The position numbers and the translations under genes were made by a program. This document shows, in pieces, positions 52,500-62,155 of a stretch of DNA of 64,000 nucleotides (within the stretch, counting starts at the first letter, position 1; each line of letters opens with the position of its first letter). The notes under the pieces are model-generated. The model searched no databases. It was not told the DNA's origin and saw only the letters and a program-made list of their open reading frames with translations. This DNA is from Nitrospirales bacterium (GTDB lineage: Bacteria; Nitrospirota; Nitrospiria; Nitrospirales; UBA8639), in the NCBI GenBank assembly GCA_031315865.1, contig JALDRJ010000002.1:1013147-1077146 (forward strand), in the 5' to 3' direction.

Positions 52500-53885
52500 T
52501 CAAAACTTAAACACGGGAGTTTCGTTCCCAAACCGTTTCTTGCGAAGCTCTTCCATTAACTCTGTCGTGACGACGGAAAGACCGCGTTCGATGGCATGTC
52601 GTTCAACACCTTTTTTTACCATGGCCCGAAGAAAATAGGGGATACGATCCAATCGAGTTTGAGCGGCTTCATCCCAGACAACCGAGGTCGTCTCGGGAAC
52701 ATTGAAGGCGACTTCTACTTTGTCTCCACCCTTTGGCGTATACAAGCACCATTGGTCCTCATCCAGCCAATCGCCATGGTCTACATAAGGCCGGGCTCGG
52801 CATCCTCCGCAAATTTCGCTGTATTCACAGTCTCCACACTTTCCCTTGAGGTGCGGATAGCGAAAAGAGTCAAAAATATCGGAACGTTCCCAGAGATCGA
52901 CAAAACTCTTGTCGCGGACATTCCCTGCTGAGAGCGGCATGTACGGACAGGGAGTCAAATCACCGTTTGGCGTGACTCGCGCGTAATTGGTACCGGCCAG
53001 ACATCCACCACCCATGTACCCTTGAGCTTTGGTGATGGGGGAATTAGGGTCCTTTTCAAAAGCCAACCGTTTAAAATGCGGGGCGCAGCGGGCACGGACC
53101 AGCATATCCTTGTATTTATCTTGACAGTCAACTAGATACCCAAGAACTTCCTCATACTGAGTAGGAGTGATATCGGACAATTCTTCTCCCCGTCCGGTGC
53201 AAACCATAAAGAATACGTTTAGCACCTTCGCACCGAGATTGTGCGCCCAATCGATGACCTCTGGTAACTCCTGGTAATTGATGGGTTGCGCACTAAAGTG
53301 AATCTGAAATTGCAGGCCATTTCTCTTACAGGCTTCAATCCCAGCGACTGCCCCCTCCCAGGCCTTTGGTAATCCACGAAACCGGTTGTGCTTTTCGGGG
53401 TCGAGTGAATCGATACTAATGCCGACTCCCATGACTCCGATTTCGACCAACGTCTTGGCCATGTCATCGTCGATTAGCATGCCATTCGTTCCGAATACCA
53501 CCATAAATCCACAAGAAACGGCATGTCGGGCAATATCCAGGATATCCGGGCGAACCAACGGCTCTCCCCCGGTAATGACAAGAAGACAGCCACGATTTAC
53601 TTCCGCGATTTGGTCTATCAGTTGATAACATTCCTGGGTCGTCAGTTCATCATGGCCGCCCCCCAGTTTTGTCGTCGCATCCAAATAACAGTGGTCACAT
53701 TTCAAGTTGCAGCGCTTCGTAAGGTTCAGCGCGATCAGATAGGGCTTGAAATCGTCAACCGTACGGCCATCATAGGGATTGTCCTGGCCGGAGGGTAGAG
53801 AATCGAAACGGGTCACATTCGCCGGGAACGCCGATTCTGCAGAGGAGGGACCGGGAAATTGAACGATGGGAAGGGACTTACCCAT
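52500..53885 (-). CDS. Radical SAM/SPASM protein with C-terminal PCP-reductase domain
   Basis: This 461-residue enzyme has the radical SAM cluster CNLKCDHCYLD (CX3CX2C) and TGGEPL. A SPASM region follows with GGCLAGTNYARV, TPCPYMPL, CGDCEY and CGGCRARPY, closely similar to the AhbD/NirJ haem-modifying enzymes. Residues from about 405 form a PCP_red domain (VVWDEAAQTRLDRIPYFLRAMVKK). A haem b synthase role by the sirohaem route is plausible, not shown. It overlaps the universal-stress gene by eight bases, and both carry PCP_red domains, so they probably act together. Confidence 0.88.
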   Translation of the reverse strand: MGKSLPIVQFPGPSSAESAFPANVTRFDSLPSGQDNPYDGRTVDDFKPYLIALNLTKRCNLKCDHCYLDATTKLGGGHDELTTQECYQLIDQIAEVNRGCLLVITGGEPLVRPDILDIARHAVSCGFMVVFGTNGMLIDDDMAKTLVEIGVMGVGISIDSLDPEKHNRFRGLPKAWEGAVAGIEACKRNGLQFQIHFSAQPINYQELPEVIDWAHNLGAKVLNVFFMVCTGRGEELSDITPTQYEEVLGYLVDCQDKYKDMLVRARCAPHFKRLAFEKDPNSPITKAQGYMGGGCLAGTNYARVTPNGDLTPCPYMPLSAGNVRDKSFVDLWERSDIFDSFRYPHLKGKCGDCEYSEICGGCRARPYVDHGDWLDEDQWCLYTPKGGDKVEVAFNVPETTSVVWDEAAQTRLDRIPYFLRAMVKKGVERHAIERGLSVVTTELMEELRKKRFGNETPVFKF

Positions 53886-55983
53886 GTTGCCCAGCTCCCG
53901 ATGGAGCCTGAGACTGTTCTCCTGAACCAGTCAAATTCGCGATGATGTCTTTCACGTTGCCGGTTTTCATCGCTTCTTCCATCGTCTGTTTGGCCTGCTC
54001 GATTCCCTCATTGGCCACATCAATAGTAATGACCGTCGTGCCGAGCTTTTCGGCGTGTTTGATAATGAGGGCGCGAGTACAGTCTCGCATAAAGCCGGCA
54101 GGCGCACGCTCCAAACGTTCAGTGGCAGCCGGCTCCCACGTATACGGGGAGGAATCCGATGGTTGATCGTTCGTCCCACTTTCTTGTGTCATGGTCGATT
54201 CCCCACTGTTTGGTGTTTTATTAGCAAAAATTGGCGTATAGTCTTCTGCCGCAGCTTCTTGAATCGTGGGAGCCGCATATTCCAAGGTAATCGTGGTCAT
54301 ACCCAGCTTTCTCGCAGATTTTTCAATCCTCGCTTTAGCCCGTCGTCGCTGAAATCCCGCGGGAACAGCGCGAATGGCTTCTTTCGCGTCCTTTGTCCAC
54401 TGCATCGGGACATCATCATAGGCCAGATGAGTTTCAAGCTCCCCTTCAGCCTTGGCCGCTGCGTCAAAAATCGCTTTGTCAACCTCTTTAAATTGGGCCC
54501 CATCCGCAGCACAGACAGGACATTTGACCGGAGCCGGATCACCCTTTCCGATGTATCCACACCCATTGCACACATAGTAGGTTCGAGACATCCGATCGAG
54601 GTAATTCTGGTTAGGATTGCTGGCCGCTTTGCTTGAACCGTTATCAACGGGTTTTTCCTCGACGATTTGAGTCATCATCCCGCTGAGAGTTGATCCCATC
54701 AGGTCGTTGGCAACGGAATCATCCGCTTGCATTTTGTCTCGATCAATTCCCGCAGCGTCAAGATTCCCACCGAGAGCTCTCATCGCATCCATCGCGCCCT
54801 TAGGAAGAATATCACCGACCGCAGCATCAATAACCGAATCGCTGATGATGGTATGGCCTTTCTCGATGGCATACCGGTGAATAGCGGTTTTCGCTACGCC
54901 CCTGGCAAAAACAGGAATTTTCTCCATCCGTTTGAGAGCCTCTTCTGTCCACGCAATCGTATATTCTGCCTGGGTGTCGATCGGAGGCACGAATTTTTTA
55001 TTGGAAATCAAAATATTGCACGGAGCCGATCGAAGCAGGTTTTCGGCATTGCTCCCGATGTCCATATCATCGTCACTGTGGACACCGATGCGCCCCACGA
55101 TGAGCAACCACGGCTGTTCTTTCCGAACATACTGAATGACCTTTTCAAAGGCTTTTCCATCGAGTAACGTCGTCTTAATATCCGCCCCTTCTTCTTGCGC
55201 CACATCGCGTGAAACATCAAGATGAGACTGATAAATCTTTGCCAAGCCACTATCAATGACTTCTTCATGGAGTTTTTCTTGCTCCTTGAACCTGAAGACT
55301 TTTCCCGCTTCTTCGTTCAACACACCCGATATGCTGTGGAAAGCAGCATAATGAAAGTACGGATCAAAGGCCGAGATAGCTTCGACCGGCTTGTTTAAGG
55401 CCTTGCCCAATGCTAAAGCGGTCTTGAGTCCTCCGAAAGAATAGTGACTACCATCAACGGCCACGACAATTTTTCCGTTCTCTGATTCTTTCAGGTCTTT
55501 AATAATCAACATGTCGGAGTTACGGACACGACGAACAACACGTTCGGTATTGCTGCCAACGACAGAATCTTTAACAGCGCCAACTCCCAAAGCTCCCATA
55601 ATGGTCAAATCATAACCATTCGTCCCTATGTCTTCAGCCAAAACCTTCCAGTTGCGACCTTCCAGAGAGCGGCGTTCTAGAGGTATATTGGCCTCACCAC
55701 ATTGTTGATCAACATAGTCCAAGTAGGAATCCGTGATAATCTGGAGACCACGAGTGATCAACGAATCATGGATTTGTCGCTGACGGTCAAGTTCTTTTTC
55801 ATCATGATATTCTTCAGGAAGGCCAGCCTCCATCTGCTTAAAACGTTTATCATGCATTTTCGCCGCATACACATGACTCCCGACAATTTTAGAGCCAAAC
55901 GTTTTAGCCAGCTTGACGCCTAAATCGACTGCCTTATTCGAATGGTCAGAATTATCAACAGGAATATATATGGTTTTATACAT
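53878..55983 (-). CDS. Two-USP, rubredoxin and triple PCP-reductase-domain protein
   Basis: The 701-residue protein is a mosaic. Two universal-stress domains (about 1-163, 170-328) each have the ATP loop G-x2-G-x9-G-S. A first PCP_red domain (about 343-395; AWTEEALKRMEKIPVFARG) follows. A rubredoxin-like knuckle pair (468-500; YVCNGCGYIGKG, VKCPVCAADG) comes next, then two more PCP_red domains (527-575, 613-660). It is translationally coupled to the radical SAM gene. A stress-responsive electron-delivery partner for that enzyme is a reasonable inference. AAGGAGG precedes ATG 55983. Confidence 0.85.
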   Translation of the reverse strand: MYKTIYIPVDNSDHSNKAVDLGVKLAKTFGSKIVGSHVYAAKMHDKRFKQMEAGLPEEYHDEKELDRQRQIHDSLITRGLQIITDSYLDYVDQQCGEANIPLERRSLEGRNWKVLAEDIGTNGYDLTIMGALGVGAVKDSVVGSNTERVVRRVRNSDMLIIKDLKESENGKIVVAVDGSHYSFGGLKTALALGKALNKPVEAISAFDPYFHYAAFHSISGVLNEEAGKVFRFKEQEKLHEEVIDSGLAKIYQSHLDVSRDVAQEEGADIKTTLLDGKAFEKVIQYVRKEQPWLLIVGRIGVHSDDDMDIGSNAENLLRSAPCNILISNKKFVPPIDTQAEYTIAWTEEALKRMEKIPVFARGVAKTAIHRYAIEKGHTIISDSVIDAAVGDILPKGAMDAMRALGGNLDAAGIDRDKMQADDSVANDLMGSTLSGMMTQIVEEKPVDNGSSKAASNPNQNYLDRMSRTYYVCNGCGYIGKGDPAPVKCPVCAADGAQFKEVDKAIFDAAAKAEGELETHLAYDDVPMQWTKDAKEAIRAVPAGFQRRRAKARIEKSARKLGMTTITLEYAAPTIQEAAAEDYTPIFANKTPNSGESTMTQESGTNDQPSDSSPYTWEPAATERLERAPAGFMRDCTRALIIKHAEKLGTTVITIDVANEGIEQAKQTMEEAMKTGNVKDIIANLTGSGEQSQAPSGAGQHG

Positions 55984-56000
55984 CTAGAAACTTACCTCCT

Positions 56001-56505
56001 TGGGCACCGCCACTAGGAATCAACTGATTTACACACACTACTATTCTTACTCTCGATAAGACATGAGAGTGATCCTGAATACATGATTCAGGAGATTTTT
56101 ATAGGACTGGCGGCTGATCTTACCACTCGATATTTCGCTAATGCAAGCCGAACACACACGACATAAGCTCTTTAGGATCACGCTCTTAGGTTGGTTTTCC
56201 CAGAAAATTTAGTGAATTTCGAATTAAGATTTTTCACCTAATAATTCGTGCAGCATTCTTGCTCATGAGCCTTATTCCGGCATTCTGCTATGTAGGCTGA
56301 ATCGATATTCTGAGATATGACCTCTCGTTATTTGTTTTTCTATCTTGCTCTCCATCGAACTTCTTAAAGTTGCTCCTATCAATCAACGGACGGTTTAAAT
56401 CCTTCTTCAGTTTGAATGGCCTACAGAATTTGACTGTTCCGTCTAAAAGACTCATTTTTTTCTTTAAAATTCCGATAGTTGTAAGACGAGCCATTCCTTA
56501 TTTTG
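56001..56505. other. Divergent intergenic region between the USP gene and metK
   Basis: About 500 bases, AT-rich, with promoter regions for both directions expected. Two short overlapping frames of about 69 codons on opposite strands (56288-56494 minus, 56370-56579 plus) have no ribosome site and no known domain, so I do not call them. No repeat or RNA gene was recognised. Confidence 0.4.
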
Positions 56506-56533
56506 TTGACATATCAAGGTATGGTTTTATTAT
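56506..56533 (+). promoter_or_regulatory. Promoter of metK
   Basis: TTGACA (56506-56511) and TATTAT (56528-56533) are 16 bases apart in an AT-rich stretch. Transcription would start near 56540, leaving a leader of about 100 bases that contains a two-tier hairpin. Confidence 0.6.
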
Positions 56534-56568
56534 AGTAGTGACTTTGCCCACCGCTTATCCATTTCAAA

Positions 56569-56615
56569 GGGACCCTTAATGAGGATATTCGTACAATCTA
56601 ATATCGCCACGTCCC
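56569..56615 (+). promoter_or_regulatory. Structured leader element before metK
   Basis: An outer stem GGGAC (56569-56573)/GTCCC (56611-56615) encloses an inner stem GATATT (56584-56589)/AATATC (56600-56605), with internal loops of about 10 and 5 bases. It lies between the metK promoter and the AGAGGA ribosome site. metK leaders often carry SAM-sensing riboswitches, but this one matches none of the classes I can recall in detail. A new regulatory RNA or a chance fold are both open. Confidence 0.4.
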
Positions 56616-56640
56616 TGAAACCCAGAGGAAACCTAAGCAC

Positions 56641-57792
56641 ATGAGACGATCTAACTATCTATTTACTTCTGAGTCTGTCACAGAAGGACATCCCGATAAG
56701 ATTGCCGATCAAATTTCTGATGGCATCTTGGACGCGATTATTAAAAAGGATAAAAATTGTCGAGTCGCCTGTGAAACGATTCTGACCACCGGATTGGCTT
56801 TCGTCGCTGGAGAAATTTCAACCAAGGCCTATGTGGAGATTCCAGATATCATACGAGAAACCATTAAAGGTGTCGGGTACTCTGATGCCACCTGGGGGTT
56901 TGATCATCGAACATGCTCTGTCCTGACAGCCATCGACGCCCAATCCGGGGATATCGCGATGGGAGTGGATACGGGAGGAGCCGGAGACCAAGGGTTGATG
57001 TTCGGGTACGCCACCAATGAGACGTCTGAACTCATGCCCATGCCTATCGTATTGGCCCATCGCCTTACGCGTCGACTGGCTGAAGTCCGGAAGAAAAATA
57101 TTCTTCCTTGGGTGAGGCCTGACGGGAAAGCCCAGGTCACTGTTGAATACAAAAACGGGAAGCCCGTTAGAATCGATACAATCGTGGTATCGACCCAGCA
57201 CAGCGACTCTGTCACATCCAAAAAGATTGAGAAGGATATTCGGGAGAAAGTGATTGCCCCGGTCATGCCAAAAAAGCTCTTTAACCCCAGGGCCGTAACC
57301 TTTCACATCAACCCGACTGGACGTTTTGTGACCGGCGGTCCGATGGGTGATACGGGACTGACGGGCCGCAAGATCATCGTCGACACTTACGGAGGTGTCG
57401 GCAGCCATGGGGGAGGAGCTTTTTCTGGAAAAGATCCGAGTAAAGTCGATCGATCAGCCTCCTATATGGCGCGGTATATCGCCAAGAACATCATCGCCGC
57501 CAAACTGGCCGATAAGTGTGAAGTGCAACTCGCCTATGCTATCGGCGTCCCTGACCCAGTTTCCGTGTTGGTCGATACAAAGGGAACCGAAAAGACTGGG
57601 GTTGAGCGCATCGAAAAACTCGTCCGCAAACATTTCCCGCTTAATCCCCGTGGGATCATTGATCATTTGAAATTACGTCGTCCGATTTACAAGCCCACAG
57701 CCGCCTATGGGCATTTCGGTCGCAACGAGCCAGGGTTTACCTGGGAGAAAACCGACAAAGCTACCTTGCTGCGGCGAGAGGCTGGAATATAG
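56641..57792 (+). CDS. metK: S-adenosylmethionine synthetase
   Basis: MetK makes SAM from methionine and ATP. The 383-residue enzyme carries the family motifs: [18 protein letters not shown] (ATP and metal), the flexible loop region and the signature [16 protein letters not shown]. Length is typical. ahcY follows after 100 bases on the same strand, so SAM production and removal of its by-product are probably co-expressed. AGAGGA precedes ATG 56641. Confidence 0.97.
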   Translation: MRRSNYLFTSESVTEGHPDKIADQISDGILDAIIKKDKNCRVACETILTTGLAFVAGEISTKAYVEIPDIIRETIKGVGYSDATWGFDHRTCSVLTAIDAQSGDIAMGVDTGGAGDQGLMFGYATNETSELMPMPIVLAHRLTRRLAEVRKKNILPWVRPDGKAQVTVEYKNGKPVRIDTIVVSTQHSDSVTSKKIEKDIREKVIAPVMPKKLFNPRAVTFHINPTGRFVTGGPMGDTGLTGRKIIVDTYGGVGSHGGGAFSGKDPSKVDRSASYMARYIAKNIIAAKLADKCEVQLAYAIGVPDPVSVLVDTKGTEKTGVERIEKLVRKHFPLNPRGIIDHLKLRRPIYKPTAAYGHFGRNEPGFTWEKTDKATLLRREAGI

Positions 57793-57811
57793 ACCGGCAA
57801 AATCATCTCTA

Positions 57812-57837
57812 AAGATCATGATAGGGGTTGTGATCTT
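57812..57837 (+). other. Intercistronic hairpin between metK and ahcY
   Basis: AAGATCA (57812-57818) and TGATCTT (57831-57837) form a 7-bp stem with a 12-base loop, followed by CTCTCTTG rather than a U-run. It may stabilise or process the metK-ahcY mRNA. It does not resemble the SAH riboswitch consensus as I recall it. Confidence 0.35.
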
Positions 57838-57893
57838 CTCTCTTGATTAGTGAGCCCCAAAGATTTTGAATCACAGAAAGGAATTGGAAGTAT

Positions 57894-59279
57894 ATGAGTA
57901 CTGCAGCCACACTGGACCAAAAAGTTACGGATTATAAAGTTGCCGATATCACCCTCGCAGACTGGGGGCGTAAAGAGCTCGAAATTGCCGAAACTGAAAT
58001 GCCTGCATTGATGGCATTACGAGAAAAGTATCGAGGGTCCCAACCCTTAAAGGGCGCCAAAATCCTTGGCTGTATCCATATGACGATCCAAACTGGCGTA
58101 TTGATTGAAACACTGATCGAACTTGGTGCAGAAGTTCGGTGGTCCTCGTGTAATATCTTTTCAACCCAAGATCATGCCGCTGCCGCTATCGCCGCACGCG
58201 GTATTCCCGTCTACGCATGGAAGGGTGAGACGGCAGAAGAGTATGACTGGTGCATCGAGCAAACCATCTTAAAAGATGGGCAGCCCTGGGATGCCAATAT
58301 GGTACTGGACGATGGCGGAGACTTAACGCTCATGCTCCATGAAAAATATCCGGCCATGCTCGATCGCATTCATGGCATCACGGAAGAAACCACCACCGGA
58401 GTCCATCGCCTTCAAGACATGTTGAAGAAAGGCACCTTGAAAGTCCCAGCCATTAACGTGAACGACTCTGTAACCAAGTCAAAAAATGACAATAAATACG
58501 GTTGTCGTCACAGTTTAAACGATGCCATCAAACGGGGAACCGATCACTTGCTGGCTGGCAAGAAAGCACTCGTCATCGGCTATGGAGACGTGGGAAAGGG
58601 TTCCGCTCTCTCTCTTCGACAGGAAGGCATGATCGTCAAAATTTCAGAAATTGACCCCATCTGTGCGATGCAGGCCTGTATGGATGGGTTCGAGGTCGTC
58701 TCTCCTTACGTGGACGGAATCAATACCGGCAAAGTCGAGAATATCAATACCATTCTACTCAGCAATACGGACCTGGTCGTCACCACGACAGGAAACTTTA
58801 ATGTCTGTGATTCGGCCATGCTTCAGATGCTTAAGGGTGGAGCCGTTGTCTGTAATATTGGCCACTTTGATAATGAAATCGATACCGCCTACATGCGAAA
58901 ACATTGGGAATGGGAAGAAGTGAAACCTCAAGTGCACAAAGTCTACCGCAATCGAGCGACCAACGATTATGTCATTCTCCTCTCGGAAGGTCGGCTCGTC
59001 AATCTGGGGAACGCGACGGGTCATCCGTCACGCATCATGGACGGCTCGTTTTCCAATCAGGTCCTCGCCCAAATTTACCTGTACGAAAGAAAATACGCCG
59101 ACCACGTTGAGCCTGAAACTCCGACCGTTCAAGTACTCCCCAAGATTTTAGACGAAGAGGTGGCAGCGCATATGGTGCGTGGGTTTGGAGGCGTCATCAC
59201 CAAACTGACCCAAACTCAGGCGGACTACATCAATGTACCAGTAGAAGGACCCTATAAAGAAGATACCTACAAATACTAA
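57894..59279 (+). CDS. ahcY: Adenosylhomocysteinase
   Basis: AhcY splits S-adenosylhomocysteine to adenosine and homocysteine, relieving inhibition of methyltransferases. The 461-residue protein shows the NAD-binding loop [28 protein letters not shown] and the C-terminal cap [10 protein letters not shown] that reaches into the partner's NAD site. AAGGA is well placed before ATG 57894. Together with metK it forms an activated-methyl cycle pair. Confidence 0.96.
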   Translation: MSTAATLDQKVTDYKVADITLADWGRKELEIAETEMPALMALREKYRGSQPLKGAKILGCIHMTIQTGVLIETLIELGAEVRWSSCNIFSTQDHAAAAIAARGIPVYAWKGETAEEYDWCIEQTILKDGQPWDANMVLDDGGDLTLMLHEKYPAMLDRIHGITEETTTGVHRLQDMLKKGTLKVPAINVNDSVTKSKNDNKYGCRHSLNDAIKRGTDHLLAGKKALVIGYGDVGKGSALSLRQEGMIVKISEIDPICAMQACMDGFEVVSPYVDGINTGKVENINTILLSNTDLVVTTTGNFNVCDSAMLQMLKGGAVVCNIGHFDNEIDTAYMRKHWEWEEVKPQVHKVYRNRATNDYVILLSEGRLVNLGNATGHPSRIMDGSFSNQVLAQIYLYERKYADHVEPETPTVQVLPKILDEEVAAHMVRGFGGVITKLTQTQADYINVPVEGPYKEDTYKY

Positions 59280-59330
59280 ACGGCAAAACCAATACTCGCG
59301 TACGGATATTTCAATAAACCCCGGAACTGT

Positions 59331-59365
59331 ACTTCCTCTTGGCGACCACGTGACCAGGAGGAAGT
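59331..59365 (+). terminator. Stem-loop after ahcY, terminator-like without U-run
   Basis: ACTTCCTCTTGG (59331-59342) pairs with CCAGGAGGAAGT (59354-59365) over 12 bp with one wobble. It lies about 50 bases past the ahcY stop. The following TCCGAAAA gives no U-tract, so it may be an RNA end protector or a Rho-linked terminator. Confidence 0.45.
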
Positions 59366-59508
59366 TCCGAAAATCCGTGAGTTGAGTTAGGTGGTCCTAT
59401 TGGCCTGAGTCCAACTCGCCTTCTCCAAACTCCCTATTTACGAGTTCGAGCGGCTAAAATACGGAATCCCTTCCCCTGGAGAACAAAAGCTAGTTAAAAC
59501 CAAGAGCT

Positions 59509-59537
59509 TTGACAACATTGGAACCAAACGGTATTCT
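59509..59537 (+). promoter_or_regulatory. Promoter of the fatty-acid desaturase gene
   Basis: TTGACA (59509-59514) and TATTCT (59532-59537) are exactly 17 bases apart. The predicted leader is about 165 bases, long for a single gene, and could host cold- or membrane-related regulation. The remainder of 59280-59708 contains no other gene. Confidence 0.65.
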
Positions 59538-59708
59538 AAGTACAATTGTCGGGCATCTAACATTAAACGCGAACTCTTCATTGCCCTTCTACCGGCACCT
59601 TCGATAACACATCAATAACCAAATAGTTCATGTAACGCCATGAGAACGATGCTTGTTCCCTTGTCTTTATTAAAGAAAGGGCATCTTCCCATCTAAGGCC
59701 TGTAGCAT

Positions 59709-60551
59709 ATGAATACAGAAACGAGAGAATTCGACTACCTCACGACTATACTGTTCTCATCTATTGTCCTCATGACGATCATCGGACTACCAGTCTTTAT
59801 CTATTACTACGATTTTTCCTGGGTGGACTGGACGATGTTTGTGATCTTGTACATATTTACGGGACTCGGCATTACGGTGGGTTACCATCGGCTCTTCTCT
59901 CACCGAAGCTTTAAATGTACGAAATTCGTGGAGATGATGATGTTGATTGCGGGCGGAATGGCCTTGCAAAATTCCGCATTAAAGTGGGCATCCGACCACA
60001 TCCGTCACCATGCCCGATGCGATGAAGATGACGATCCCTACAATGCCAAACTTGGATTCTGGTGGAGTCATTGCGGATGGCTGTTCTGGAAGGATAAGGA
60101 TCCGTCGCGGTTTGAAAAATATAAGACAAGACTGAGAAACAACCCTCTCGTCATGTGGCAACACAACAATTACATCGCGATTGTCCTTGCCGGACTGGTC
60201 TTACCGTTTATCGTTGGATTTCTCTACAACGGATGGATTGGCGGGCTGAGCTGTTTTCTCCTTGCCGGAGTGGCACGCACGTTTTTCGTGTTGAACTCGA
60301 CGTTTTTCATCAACTCGATCTGTCACCTTTGGGGGAGTCAAACGCATGGGACTTCAGACTCGAGCCGCGATAGCTGGATCGTCTCGCTCCTCACATTCGG
60401 AGAAGGCTACCATAATTATCATCACATGTATCAGAGTGACTATCGAAACGGCCCGCAATGGTACAATTTTGACCCTTCCAAGTGGCTCATCTGGCTCTTG
60501 AGCAAACTCGGCCTGGCCTACGACCTCAGACGGCAGTCAGCTTCGTCCTGA
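59709..60551 (+). CDS. Acyl-CoA delta-9-type fatty-acid desaturase
   Basis: The 280-residue membrane di-iron enzyme has the three histidine boxes HRLFSH, HIRHH and GEGYHNYHH in order, separated by four hydrophobic helices. This is the delta-9 (stearoyl-CoA desaturase-like) type, which introduces a double bond into saturated acyl chains using O2. It therefore implies an oxygen-using cell that adjusts membrane fluidity. The upstream promoter is near-consensus, with a long leader. Confidence 0.92.
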   Translation: MNTETREFDYLTTILFSSIVLMTIIGLPVFIYYYDFSWVDWTMFVILYIFTGLGITVGYHRLFSHRSFKCTKFVEMMMLIAGGMALQNSALKWASDHIRHHARCDEDDDPYNAKLGFWWSHCGWLFWKDKDPSRFEKYKTRLRNNPLVMWQHNNYIAIVLAGLVLPFIVGFLYNGWIGGLSCFLLAGVARTFFVLNSTFFINSICHLWGSQTHGTSDSSRDSWIVSLLTFGEGYHNYHHMYQSDYRNGPQWYNFDPSKWLIWLLSKLGLAYDLRRQSASS

Positions 60552-60702
60552 GCCTTTTCATCGGATTCGTCGTCCGACCGGACTATCCTTCTGCAAGCAG
60601 CCCCACGGTCTTCCAGGAAGGTCAGAGTACTTGCTCGTGCTTCAGGCTGATGGTTTTCACTCCTACCCCCTAGATCATATTGCACACGTGAGAATCCATG
60701 TG

Positions 60703-60752
60703 CTAGATTCGCCTGTATTCACGCGGGTTTTCTCACGACATAGCGAATCTAG
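60703..60752. repeat. Perfect 10-bp inverted repeat upstream of argD
   Basis: CTAGATTCGC (60703-60712) and GCGAATCTAG (60743-60752) are perfect inverted copies across 30 bases, about 170 bases before the argD start. It may be a cruciform, a hairpin in an RNA or a paired regulator site. The other parts of the 374-base gap 60552-60925 hold no gene. A weak ARG-box-like motif (near 60868-60883) is noted but not claimed. Confidence 0.4.
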
Positions 60753-60925
60753 ACAAGTCCTATTCGGACTAGCATGACAAACCCTGAGTACTGATTCACT
60801 TGGAACAAGTGAAAGGGTATACCCGCTTGGATGCACTGACAACCGTTGGCGCGTATACCAGCAGTGGATATTACGATTCAGCAACTTGGCATTTTATCGA
60901 TTCGGTATGACTGAAACGGCTAGAC

Positions 60926-62119
60926 ATGCTTACTGAAGAAATTCAACAGATCACCAACCAGTACGTGATGAACACGTATGACCGGCTTCCGTTATCGATC
61001 GTTCGAGGACAGGGAAGTCAGGTGTACGATGCAGAGGGACGCGCGTATTTGGATTGCGTAGGAGGCATCGCCGTCAATTCCTTAGGATATGGCCACCCTG
61101 ACTTGATTAACAGCTTAGAACGACAAATTCGTCGCCTGCTTCACACCTCCAATCTTTTTTACACAGAACCACAGGCCCAACTCGCACGCAGACTGGTCAA
61201 CCATTCATTCGCCGAAAAAGTATTCTTCGCGAACAGCGGCGCAGAAGCGAATGAAGCTGCGATAAAATTGGCCAGAAAATACTCGCACGATCATTTTGGA
61301 CCTGAACGCTCAGAAATAGTGACCATGGTCAACTCCTTTCATGGTCGTACGTTAGCCACATTGAGCGCAACGGGACAGACCAAAGTCCAACAAGGATTTT
61401 GGCCACTTCTTGAGGGTTTCACATCGATCCCATTCAATGACCTTTCAGCCCTTGAGGCCGCCATTTCGGAACGGACCGCCGCCGTCATGCTGGAGCCTGT
61501 GTTGGGGGAAGGTGGAGTCGTCGTGGCCGAGGCGGAGTATCTCAAGGCTGTGCGAGAACTCTGTACGTCGCGAAATATTCTCTTGATTTTCGACGAGATT
61601 CAAACCGGAATTGGACGTACGGGCTCGCTTTTCGCCTATGAACACTTTGACATACAGCCCGATATCATGACATTGGCCAAAGGATTAGGCGGCGGACTCC
61701 CGATCGGAGCCTGTTTGGCCACCCAGGATGTTTCACAGGCTTTCAGTCACGGAACTCACGGCTCGACTTTCGGCGGAAACCCCCTGGCCTGTTCAGCCGC
61801 GCTGCAAGTACTCAACATTCTCCTTGAAGGCGGAGAGCTGAACCGCTGTCGAGAACGCGGGGAATATCTTCATAACGGATTACGAGCCTTAATGGACCAG
61901 TTTCCTGTCATCAATGAAGTTCGAGGGCTTGGACTGTTACAGGGGATTGAACTCTCGATCGAGGGCAAGCCCATTGTCATGGATTGTCTGGCACGCCGTG
62001 TCATCATCAATTGCACGATGGGCCGCGTGCTTCGATTCGTTCCACCGCTGGTCATTACGCAATCGGAGATCGACTCCTTGCTGTCCACACTGTCGGATGT
62101 GCTCGCAAAATATTCGTAA
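60926..62119 (+). CDS. argD: Acetylornithine aminotransferase
   Basis: ArgD transfers an amino group to N-acetylglutamate semialdehyde in arginine synthesis, using PLP. The 397-residue product has the class III aminotransferase pattern: YLDCVGGIAVNSLGYGHP, FANSGAEANEAAIKLARK, FDEIQTGIGRTG and the PLP lysine in TLAKGLGGGLPIGA. Length and motifs fit ArgD; overlap with succinylornithine activity cannot be excluded. It starts a unit with argF and argG. Confidence 0.93.
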   Translation: MLTEEIQQITNQYVMNTYDRLPLSIVRGQGSQVYDAEGRAYLDCVGGIAVNSLGYGHPDLINSLERQIRRLLHTSNLFYTEPQAQLARRLVNHSFAEKVFFANSGAEANEAAIKLARKYSHDHFGPERSEIVTMVNSFHGRTLATLSATGQTKVQQGFWPLLEGFTSIPFNDLSALEAAISERTAAVMLEPVLGEGGVVVAEAEYLKAVRELCTSRNILLIFDEIQTGIGRTGSLFAYEHFDIQPDIMTLAKGLGGGLPIGACLATQDVSQAFSHGTHGSTFGGNPLACSAALQVLNILLEGGELNRCRERGEYLHNGLRALMDQFPVINEVRGLGLLQGIELSIEGKPIVMDCLARRVIINCTMGRVLRFVPPLVITQSEIDSLLSTLSDVLAKYS

Positions 62120-62155
62120 GGTCTCAGAGTTAAGACTCAATCGCGTTCATAACAT

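Noticed and set aside
56288-56579. Opposed short frames in the USP-metK gap
   Set aside because: Overlap each other, AT-rich, no ribosome sites.
56534-56640. A known SAM riboswitch class upstream of metK
   Set aside because: The fold does not match the SAM-I, SAM-II, SAM-III or SAH features I can recall; kept only as an unclassified leader.
60860-60890. ARG box upstream of argD
   Set aside because: Only half of the palindrome resembles the consensus (ATTACGATTCA); too weak to claim.
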